A DNA stretch of 64,000 nucleotides. Source: Roseobacter fucihabitans (GTDB taxonomy: Bacteria > Pseudomonadota > Alphaproteobacteria > Rhodobacterales > Rhodobacteraceae). The DNA is taken from the NCBI RefSeq assembly GCF_014337925.2, contig NZ_CP143423.1, forward strand, positions 1,456,501 through 1,520,500. Reading direction: 5' to 3'. How positions within the stretch are numbered: position 1 is the stretch's first letter; each line of letters starts with the position of its first letter. Positions 28,214 to 35,762 of this stretch are shown here, piece by piece. Both the position numbers and the translations under genes were made by a program. Below the pieces are notes generated by a model. It did not search any database. It was not told the DNA's origin and saw only the letters and a program-made list of their open reading frames with translations.

Positions 28214-29617
28214 TCAGGCGGCGGGTCGGTTCAGGTTGACCTGATTTCGGCCCTGCATCTTGGCCGCATAAAGCGCCTTATCCGCAGCGTCCAGCAGGAT
28301 ATTGGCATCCTGCGGCGGTTGGGGTTGTTGCGCCGTGCGCAAGCCGCCAAGTGTCACGCCTATGGAAACGGTGACCTTGATCAACTCGCTGCTACCGGGG
28401 ATTTGAAAACCGCGACCGCCGATTTTACGACACAGCCTGCTGGCCGCAGCGCGGGCCTCTATCAAGGGCGTGGCGGGCATGACAATCAGGAATTCCTCTC
28501 CCCCGATCCGGGCGATCAGATCCACACCCCGCAGGTTGTCGCGCAATCTTTTGGCCGTTTCGATGAGCACCGCATCCCCTGATGCATGGCCGTAGAGATC
28601 ATTGATCTGCTTGAAGTGATCCAGATCCGCCACCATGACCGCAAAACTACGCCCGGTCGCGGCGGAATGCTCGGCCACGCGGCTCAGATGCGGCATCGCA
28701 TACCGCCGGTTGTGCAGACCGGTCAACGGATCAGATACCGCCGCCTTAAGACCCGTGCGCACGGTGGCGCGCAATTGATCCGCGATTCTTTTGCGTCGCA
28801 ACATGGCCTTCACCCGCAGGGTCAGCTCCAAAGGCTCAAAGCCATCGGTCATCAAGTCATCCGCGCCAAGATCAAGCGCATAGGCCCCAAGTCCGGGGTC
28901 AGAACGCGCCTGCAGCACTAAAATACCGGCATGCCGTGTGATGGCCGTCGCGCGAATCGCCGCCAGCAGGCGCAAGACATCGCTATTTGATGTGTCGTTC
29001 TGCCCGAGCGCCAGGATAAAGACGTCTGGCACCTTATCAGGGGCGAGATCGCGCAATGCGGTCTCGGGCGCGGCATATGTCAGGCTGGTGCGCAGTTTCG
29101 GACGCAGCGTCACAACCCAGTTATGTGCAATCTGCGCATCACTTCCCACCAGCACCGCACGGCCGGCCGGTCCAAATTCCAATGCTTCCTCAGCAAAGCC
29201 CAAAGCGCGCGAGGTGTCATCTCGCATTTGCCATTCGGCTGCGGTATTATGTGCGCGGATCAGGCTGCGCACACGCGCCAGAAGCAAGGTGTCGTCGATG
29301 GGCTTCAACATGACATCCTGAACACCGGCTTCCAGCGCCTTGAGACGTGTATCAGCGTTTGGTCGGCACCCCACGACCATCATCGGGATGGCACGCGTTT
29401 GCGGGCTGCGCTTGAGGCGGAGGCATAATTCGGCGGCGTCACAATCGGGGAGCGCCATGGCCGAAATGATCAGATCGGGATCATGCCTGAGGGCCGCGAC
29501 GCAGGCTTCATCCGCCGTTGCAGCATGCACAACCTCGTAGAATGCCGAGGCAAGTTTGACTTTCAGAACGATGCGATTTGTCGAAATCGCGTCTACTATG
29601 AGAATTTTGCCCTGCAC
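28214..29617 (-). CDS. pleD: PleD-like response regulator diguanylate cyclase
   Basis: The 467-residue protein has two receiver-like domains (about 1-125 and 150-270) and a GGDEF domain (about 300-460) with the active-site signature RIGGEEFLIVMP and the substrate segment VADLDHFKQINDLYGH. It should make cyclic di-GMP. Receiver 1 is degenerate: at the phospho-acceptor position the usual LLD reads ISA (Ala53) and the acidic pair is VDA, so control must differ from classical PleD unless receiver 2 compensates. The start is GTG. It is divergent from the DUF3572 gene. Confidence 0.9.
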   Translation of the reverse strand: MQGKILIVDAISTNRIVLKVKLASAFYEVVHAATADEACVAALRHDPDLIISAMALPDCDAAELCLRLKRSPQTRAIPMMVVGCRPNADTRLKALEAGVQDVMLKPIDDTLLLARVRSLIRAHNTAAEWQMRDDTSRALGFAEEALEFGPAGRAVLVGSDAQIAHNWVVTLRPKLRTSLTYAAPETALRDLAPDKVPDVFILALGQNDTSNSDVLRLLAAIRATAITRHAGILVLQARSDPGLGAYALDLGADDLMTDGFEPLELTLRVKAMLRRKRIADQLRATVRTGLKAAVSDPLTGLHNRRYAMPHLSRVAEHSAATGRSFAVMVADLDHFKQINDLYGHASGDAVLIETAKRLRDNLRGVDLIARIGGEEFLIVMPATPLIEARAAASRLCRKIGGRGFQIPGSSELIKVTVSIGVTLGGLRTAQQPQPPQDANILLDAADKALYAAKMQGRNQVNLNRPAA

Positions 29618-29719
29618 GCTTTTTGCGTCCTTTTCTGGGTGTTTGACCGCTGGTCGACATTGCGCCGAATTTGGTTAACAAAGGGTTTCGAGTTTGGGAC
29701 AAATTATGGGCAGATTATC

Positions 29720-30001
29720 ATGACCACGCGGGAATCCGCCGAGGTACTCGCGCTTCAGGTTTTGGGATGGTTGGCAGGCAATGAAGACCTTCTCCCGGTT
29801 TTTCTGGGCGCAAGTGGTGCTAGTGAAAACGATGTGCGAATGGGCGCGCGCGACCCGGTTTTTCTGGGCTCTGTTCTGGATTTCATCCTGATGGATGATG
29901 CCTGGGTGATGCAGGCCTGTGATGCGCTCCATGTGCCTTATGAGGCGCTATCGCGCGCGCGACAGGCATTGCCGGGGGGTGAGCAGGTGAATTGGACATG
30001 A
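29720..30001 (+). CDS. DUF3572 family protein
   Basis: The 93-residue protein (start MTTRESAEVLALQVLGWLAG) matches the short alphaproteobacterial DUF3572 family, with the conserved ALQVLGWLA start, FLGASGAS and VLDFILMDDAWV. It has no known function and no membrane segment. Its TGA overlaps the ATG of the HAD phosphatase gene (ATGA), so the two are translationally coupled. Confidence 0.85.
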   Translation: MTTRESAEVLALQVLGWLAGNEDLLPVFLGASGASENDVRMGARDPVFLGSVLDFILMDDAWVMQACDALHVPYEALSRARQALPGGEQVNWT

Positions 30002-30696
30002 GCGCTATAAAGGGGGTTCTTTTCGACAAGGACGGCACGTTATTTGATTTCGCTACAACTTGGGAGGCCTGGGCCATTGGTTTCCTGGATCGGCTGGCGG
30101 ATGGCCCTGATGCGGCGGCACATTTGGGTGCGCAGATCGGGTTTGATTATCATGGTGGCCGTTTTACCAAGGATAGTATCGCGATTGCAGGCACGCCCGG
30201 GGATGTGGCACTGGCATTGCACCCTCATATGAGCGGGTATACGCAGGAGCAAATTCTCGATCTGTTGAACGATGAGGCGGCAAAAGCCCCCCAAGCAGAG
30301 GCCGTGCCGCTTGTGCCGTTCCTGTCCGGTCTGATCGACAGGGGTCTGAGGCTGGGTGTTGCGACCAATGACGCTGAAGCCCCGACACGCGCGCATTTGG
30401 ATGCGGCCCATATCCTTGATCGATTTGCATTCATCGCGGGATTTGACAGCGGCTACGGTTGCAAACCCGACACCGGCCAGTTGATCGCCTTTGCGCGTGC
30501 GATCAGCACCGATACGGCGGCGATTGTCATGGTCGGAGACAGCACGCATGATCTGTTGGCTGGGCGCGCGGCCGGGATGCGATGCGTTGGCGTTCTGACC
30601 GGGCTGGCCGAGCGTAGCGTGCTTGAACCCCATGCGGATGCGGTTTTCGATGACATTGGTTTTTTGCCGGATTGGATCGACGCACAACAGGGATGA
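29998..30696 (+). CDS. HAD-superfamily hydrolase (phosphoglycolate phosphatase-like)
   Basis: The 232-residue enzyme has HAD motif I FDKDGTLFD, motif II GVATNDAEA, the Lys in GCKPDT and motif IV MVGDSTHDLLAG. A helical cap sits between motifs I and II (subclass C1). Phosphoglycolate phosphatase is the closest general type, but the substrate is not fixed by the sequence. Start at 29998 is preferred because it gives the ATGA coupling; an in-frame TTG lies six bases upstream. Confidence 0.87.
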   Translation: MSAIKGVLFDKDGTLFDFATTWEAWAIGFLDRLADGPDAAAHLGAQIGFDYHGGRFTKDSIAIAGTPGDVALALHPHMSGYTQEQILDLLNDEAAKAPQAEAVPLVPFLSGLIDRGLRLGVATNDAEAPTRAHLDAAHILDRFAFIAGFDSGYGCKPDTGQLIAFARAISTDTAAIVMVGDSTHDLLAGRAAGMRCVGVLTGLAERSVLEPHADAVFDDIGFLPDWIDAQQG

Positions 30697-30818
30697 CCGC
30701 CACCCTGCATTTCCCGCAGTGATTTAGGCAAAAACGACGATTTAGGTCGCGAATAAGACGGCTCGCCGCGCGCGCTCTGCTCTTTATGGATCAACCGATG
30801 CGTAAGGAGCACACAGAG

Positions 30819-32381
30819 ATGACAGAGGCACCCCCCAAGCGCAGAACCCGCGGCGGCGGTCGTGCAGGGGCCGTGATACGGCGCGGGACTTCGGTGATCG
30901 AGCAAATGCCGTGGAACCCGCCTGTGAACATCGACCGGCCCACGGAGCCTTTGACCCCCGAGGGCGTGGAGGCCATTCACGACGGCGCGATGCGTATTCT
31001 CGAAGAAATAGGTATCGAATTCCTGAACCATGAAGCGCTGGAGATTTTGCGCAAGGCAGGGTGCACAATCAACGGTGAAAACGTCCGTATGGGGCGCGAT
31101 TTCGTCATGGAATGGATTGCGTATGCGCCGTCGGAATTCACCCTGACGCCGCGCAACCCGGACCGCAAGATCATCATCGGAGGCAAGAACATGGTGTTCG
31201 GCAATGTCTCCTCGCCGCCCAACTACTGGGATATGGCGCGGGGCACCAAAGTGCCGGGCACTCGCGAGATGTGTCGCGATCTGCTGAAACTGACGCAGTA
31301 TTTTAATTGCATCCATTTTGCGGGCGGTTATCCGGTGGAGCCGGTGGATCTGCACGCCTCTGTGCGGCATCTGGATGTTTTATATGACAAGCTGACCCTG
31401 ACCGATAAGGTCATGCACGCCTATTCGCTGGGCAAAGAGCGGATCGAGGACGTCATGGAAATGGTCCGTATTTCACAGGGGTTGTCACATGAAGAATTCG
31501 ACGCAAGCCCCAGAATGTACACGAATATCAATTCAACCTCGCCGCTGAAACATGACATCCCGATGCTGGATGGGTGGATGCGTATGGCGCGGCGCGGGCA
31601 GGGTCTGGTGGTGACGCCCTTTACGCTGGCCGGTGCTATGGCTCCGGTGACCATGGCGGGCGCGGTGGCGCAATCACTGGCCGAGGCGCTCTGTGCGGTG
31701 GTGCTGGCGCAGATCATCAAACCGGGATGCCCGGTTGCGATCGGGACCTTCACCTCCAATGTGGATATGAAATCTGGCGCGCCCGCTTTTGGCACACCGG
31801 AATACATGCGCGCAACCCAGATGACCGGGCAGCTATGCAGGCTTTATAACCTGCCGATGCGTTCGAGCGGTGTCTGCGCGGCCAATGTGCCGGACGGGCA
31901 GGCGATGTGGGAAACCTCGAACAGTCTTTGGGCCGCGGTGCAATCCGGGACCAATATGGTCTATCATGCGGCCGGTTGGCTTGAGGGTGGCCTGATCGCC
32001 AGCCCCGAAAAATTCATCATGGATTGCGAAGTATTACAGCAAATCCAACGCTATATGAATCCGGAAATCGTTGCGACGGGGCCCGATGAAATTGCATTGG
32101 ACGCGATCAAATCCGTTGGTGACAAGGGCCATTTTTTCGGTATTCAGCACACACAGGATCGGTATAGCACGGCGTTCTACCAACCGTTCTTGAGTGACTG
32201 GAAGAATTATGAGGGATGGGAGGCCGCGGGCGCGATCTGGACGCCGGAACGTGCACATCTGATGTTCAAGGAGATTATCGCAAGCTTTGAGCCGCCCGAA
32301 ATGGATGTCGCGATCCGTGATGAACTGGCCGATTTCGTGGCACGGCGCAAGGCAGAAGGGGGCGCGCCGACCGATTTTTAA
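30819..32381 (+). CDS. mttB: MttB-family (trimethylamine methyltransferase superfamily) methyltransferase
   Basis: The 520-residue protein belongs to the non-pyrrolysine branch of the MttB superfamily: no in-frame TAG occurs and the barrel is continuous from LTPEGVEAIHDGAMRIL to the C-terminal ARRKAEGGAPTDF. Members transfer a methyl group from quaternary amines such as glycine betaine or carnitine to a corrinoid protein. No corrinoid protein or activase gene is adjacent, so it is an orphan copy. AAGGAG at 30804-30809 supports the ATG at 30819. The TAA stop at 32379-32381 coincides with the TA target site of an IS630 derivative. Confidence 0.9.
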   Translation: MTEAPPKRRTRGGGRAGAVIRRGTSVIEQMPWNPPVNIDRPTEPLTPEGVEAIHDGAMRILEEIGIEFLNHEALEILRKAGCTINGENVRMGRDFVMEWIAYAPSEFTLTPRNPDRKIIIGGKNMVFGNVSSPPNYWDMARGTKVPGTREMCRDLLKLTQYFNCIHFAGGYPVEPVDLHASVRHLDVLYDKLTLTDKVMHAYSLGKERIEDVMEMVRISQGLSHEEFDASPRMYTNINSTSPLKHDIPMLDGWMRMARRGQGLVVTPFTLAGAMAPVTMAGAVAQSLAEALCAVVLAQIIKPGCPVAIGTFTSNVDMKSGAPAFGTPEYMRATQMTGQLCRLYNLPMRSSGVCAANVPDGQAMWETSNSLWAAVQSGTNMVYHAAGWLEGGLIASPEKFIMDCEVLQQIQRYMNPEIVATGPDEIALDAIKSVGDKGHFFGIQHTQDRYSTAFYQPFLSDWKNYEGWEAAGAIWTPERAHLMFKEIIASFEPPEMDVAIRDELADFVARRKAEGGAPTDF

Positions 32382-33137
32382 AGCGGTTTGCGTTTAATCT
32401 GAATTGATTTGTGTTTCCCAAAGGAGTCTTTGTCTGTTTCATTTTCAGTGTGGAGGTGGATGATGGGCAAACCTCTTTCTTTAGATTTTCGGCACCGGAT
32501 TTGCGGGTATGTTGCTGCTGGGAACTCTTGTCGTGCAGCAGGGCGCATTTTTGGTGTCAGTGCGGCAACGGCGGTGCGTTATGCTGCGGACAAACGAGAG
32601 CGGCGCGACGTCACGCCCAGACCACAGGGCGGGCCGGTGGGCCGGATTTGGCCAGCTGGCACCGTATAAGGATTTCTTAATCGGGATTATCCGTGCCGAA
32701 CCAGACATAACATTGCATGCACTATCGGGCGCGTTGGAAGACACGTCTGGCGTATCCGTTCACCTCTCATAAATTCACCGCGCCTTGGTACGCGCCGGGT
32801 TCTCATATGGAAAAAGGACTTATCGCACAGGAACGTAATCGGCCTGCCCTGCGCAAGTCAAGGCGGGGGTGGATCAACCACCGCCAGCCGCGCATGCGCC
32901 AGGAGCCAGGAGCCAGGAGCCACACTTTATTGCTTCTCGGGACATTGCTGCGCAATACCCTGCCAGTCAGCGGATGAGATGGCTTTCTCAAAGCCCATCT
33001 GAGACGGATCGGGCCAAAAACGTTTGATACACTCTTCCAGGCCCTCGGCGACATTTGTGATCCGTTTGATCCAAGCAAATGCTGAAACCTCCTCAAAGCT
33101 GCCGGATATGCCTCAGATCAAATGCAAAATGCTTTAA
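32379..33137 (+). mobile_element. IS630-derived element with internal deletion, copy 2
   Basis: The element is bounded by TA at 32379-32380 and 33136-33137 and by imperfect inverted repeats (TAAAGCGGTTTGCGTTTAAT at the left; the right end reads the same way on the other strand with a few changes). It encodes the transposase N-terminus from 32463 (MGKPLSLDFRHRICGY) in shifted frames, then jumps from the MRQEP region to the C-terminal part, missing the catalytic core. A triplicated GGAGCCA run at about 32900-32920 marks the junction. At 759 bp it is non-autonomous. Confidence 0.85.
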
Positions 33138-33236
33138 TCAAGTATGTAGGCCCAATTATTCACTAAAATTGAATGTATTGGCTAATTTTTAACGCTGTTG
33201 ATGCAATGGTTGCCCACGGATTTGAGTGAGGCGATA

Positions 33237-33821
33237 ATGCACGGGCTTATAAATCGAGCGATCCAGAGTTTTGTTATTGATAGCTACGGCGCGGACCGGT
33301 GGAAAGCGGCGGCACGGCGTGCGGATATTGGCCTTACCTCTTTCGAAGCAATGTGGGTGTATGATGATGCGTTGACGTTCAAGATACTGAATGCTGTCTG
33401 TAATGTGTTGGATCGTCGCTATGATGAGTTGATGGAGGATATTGGCAGTTACCTCGTGTCACATCCCAATCTCAAATCACTCCGCCGACTCCTGCGATTT
33501 GGAGGCGTTGATTTCGTAGAATTCCTTCATTCACTGGATGATTTACCTGACCGGGCCCGCCTGGCGGTGCCCGAACTGGAACTCCCACGCCTTGAACTGC
33601 ATGAACACTCGGTGTCGCGATACAGCCTTCGCTGTGAGGGTGTGATTGAAGGGTGTGGTCATCTGTTTGCCGGCGTCTTGAGGGCGATGGCGGATGACTA
33701 TGGTGCCTTGGTGTTTCTGGAGCATAAGGGAGCCAAGGACGGTGCTGAAACGATTTCGATCTCCTTGCTTGAGGCTGATTTCGCCGAAGATAGTGGTTTT
33801 GAGCTTGCGGCAGGTCTGTGA
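33237..33821 (+). CDS. H-NOX (heme NO-binding) domain protein, degenerate heme site
   Basis: The 194-residue protein begins with the H-NOX signature MHGLINRAIQSFV and follows the fold through FEAMWVYDD, SHPNLKSLRRLLRFGG and the EFLHSLDDLPDRARL helix. In H-NOX proteins the heme-ligating histidine lies at the position of Pro104 here (LDDLP), and the YxSxR heme-propionate motif is reduced to YSLR. Heme binding in the usual way is therefore doubtful. GTGAGG at 33225-33230 supports this start. It is coupled (TGATG) to a cyclase with the matching partner domain. Confidence 0.85.
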   Translation: MHGLINRAIQSFVIDSYGADRWKAAARRADIGLTSFEAMWVYDDALTFKILNAVCNVLDRRYDELMEDIGSYLVSHPNLKSLRRLLRFGGVDFVEFLHSLDDLPDRARLAVPELELPRLELHEHSVSRYSLRCEGVIEGCGHLFAGVLRAMADDYGALVFLEHKGAKDGAETISISLLEADFAEDSGFELAAGL

Positions 33822-34861
33822 TGAGTGATGTTACCCCAAGCCAAAGGATGCTGAGTATCATATGTCCGATGCACGTCATTTTGGATGCGACGGGTCGCAT
33901 TTGCAGCGCCGGCCCGACAGCAGAAAAGCTCCTTCTCGGAAAACCACTGACGGGTATGCAGTTTTTCGATGTATTCGAAGTAAAACGCCCCTGTGTGGCG
34001 GAGTCTCTGGAGAAATTGCGCGCAGCTGCAGGGGCCAAACTTCGGATGCAATTGCGTTTGGAGCCCTACCGCGAATTGAAGGGTGTTTTGGCGCAAGGCC
34101 CCGAAAAGGGACAATTGCTCATAAATCTGTCTTTTGGCATTTCAGTGATTGATGCGGTGCAATATTACCGACTTTCTGCGGCGGATTTTGCACCGACTGA
34201 CCTGACGATTGAGATGCTCTATCTGGTGGAAGCCAAATCGCTTGCCATGGATGCCTCACGCCAGCTCAATCACCGCCTTCAAGGGGCGCGTGACGCCGCC
34301 GAAAAGCAGGCTCTGACTGACACATTGACAGGCTTGAAAAATCGCCGCGCCATGGATCAGGTGGTGTCGGAACTGATCGAGAACAGAGAGAGCTTTGCGT
34401 TGATGCATGTAGATCTCGATTTTTTCAAGGCGGTCAACGATACGATGGGTCATGCGGCCGGGGACCATGTGCTGCAGGTGGTCGCATCAATCATGCTGAA
34501 TGAAACGCGAAAGCGCGATTGTGTCGCTCGCATCGGGGGGGATGAATTCGTCATTGTGTTGCGTGACCTGAAGAATCCCAACACAATTGACCAGATCGCA
34601 ATGCGTATCATCAACAAATTGAGTGAGCCAATCCTTTATGCAGGCGAGCTTTGTAATGTTTCGGCCAGCGCGGGGACTGCGTTGTCCAGCCTTTACGATT
34701 TCCCCGACGCGGATCAAATGCTCGGAGATGCCGATGCGGCCCTTTACGAATCAAAACGCCAAGGTCGCGCACGCCACACATTTCATTCTGGAACGCTAAC
34801 CCCAGAACGTACCGACCCGGAAGTGGTTGCTGATCCTGCACAATCAAAGTTGCGCGTATAA
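33821..34861 (+). CDS. HNOBA-GGDEF diguanylate cyclase, H-NOX partner
   Basis: The 346-residue protein has an N-terminal heme-NO-binding-associated domain (about 10-130: ICPMHVILDATGRICSAG, FFDVFEVKRP), a linking coiled coil (about 140-165) and a GGDEF domain with RIGGDEFVIVL and DLDFFKAVNDTMGH, so it should make cyclic di-GMP. It starts in the stop codon of the H-NOX gene. H-NOX/cyclase pairs normally lower cyclic di-GMP output in response to NO. Its partner here seems unable to bind heme normally, so the input may be different. Confidence 0.9.
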   Translation: MSDVTPSQRMLSIICPMHVILDATGRICSAGPTAEKLLLGKPLTGMQFFDVFEVKRPCVAESLEKLRAAAGAKLRMQLRLEPYRELKGVLAQGPEKGQLLINLSFGISVIDAVQYYRLSAADFAPTDLTIEMLYLVEAKSLAMDASRQLNHRLQGARDAAEKQALTDTLTGLKNRRAMDQVVSELIENRESFALMHVDLDFFKAVNDTMGHAAGDHVLQVVASIMLNETRKRDCVARIGGDEFVIVLRDLKNPNTIDQIAMRIINKLSEPILYAGELCNVSASAGTALSSLYDFPDADQMLGDADAALYESKRQGRARHTFHSGTLTPERTDPEVVADPAQSKLRV

Positions 34862-35038
34862 TGCACGCGGCCTCGGAAGCGGGCACGGGTCGCCATTGCC
34901 AGCATAAAACGCTCTCGCTTTTCCGGCCCGTCGCAAACCAATCTGCCGCTTCGGGGATGCGCCTGTGCCAGACAGCCCTGCGTAATGGGCAATGGGCAAC
35001 AATGCCTATACCCCAGAGAATGAAAAACGCCTAAACAG

Positions 35039-35590
35039 GTGATAGGAAAAAGGATTTTTTCTTTTTCTGGCATGCTTCACCAAGACGCCCCAAACCTTGG
35101 ATGCCAAGCGCGCTGTTGTGGGGAAATTGGGTCTTATTTGAGGTCGGGTTGCGTGACAGAACAGTTCTCCATGGTGTCGGTCAGGCTTGAGGCCATAAGC
35201 AAAGATCTGAATACGGCGGCCACATTCTTTTTCGCCTCGCCAACTTCTGCCCTGGGGAGCCCGAAGCAAGGGGACAATAAAACAGCGCATCATGATCAGA
35301 TCACGCAGCGCCAAGCGCACCAACTCGGCGATTACGTGTTTGACCTGCACAAACCTCTTTTCATTGATGACATTTACGCCCATCCTTTGATCGTCCGGAA
35401 CGATATTCTTTTTGGACATCGCATCAGAGCTTTCGCAGGGACGCCTATGATTGATAGTTTGGGTAGAAAATCGGGCGTTCTTTGCACTGTAGATACGAAA
35501 AAACGCCTTTGGAGTGCGCAAGATGGGGCGGTTTTGCAGGCTTTCAGTCGGTCGCTGCAATCCAATGTCGATTCTTATGAGCGCGCATGA
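35039..35590 (+). CDS. GAF domain protein
   Basis: The reading frame covers 183 residues, of which about 50-180 form one GAF-like domain (DYVFDLHKPLFIDDIYAHP, FAGTPMIDSLGRKSGVLCTVDTKK). The N-terminal 40 residues are not family-like, and the start may be a GTG at 35153 or the ATG at 35174. No output domain follows, so it may be a stand-alone sensor or a cut-down remnant. It lies between a cyclase and a histidine kinase, in the same direction as both. Confidence 0.65.
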   Translation: MIGKRIFSFSGMLHQDAPNLGCQARCCGEIGSYLRSGCVTEQFSMVSVRLEAISKDLNTAATFFFASPTSALGSPKQGDNKTAHHDQITQRQAHQLGDYVFDLHKPLFIDDIYAHPLIVRNDILFGHRIRAFAGTPMIDSLGRKSGVLCTVDTKKRLWSAQDGAVLQAFSRSLQSNVDSYERA

Positions 35591-35762
35591 TCAACGGCCA
35601 AGCGGATTTTACTGGATGGTCGGCACATTTTAATCATGTAAAAGTGGTAGATGCTTCGAAGCTAAGGTTCAGGAGAGTTTTTCTGATTACCGAACAAGGG
35701 CCTGATCAAAAATCGAGGGCGCGGATTGTAGCAGAAAACCTGCAGACAGGGCATGAAAGACG

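Noticed and set aside
30819-32381. Pyrrolysine-dependent MttB.
   Set aside because: There is no in-frame TAG in the gene, so it belongs to the non-pyrrolysine branch.
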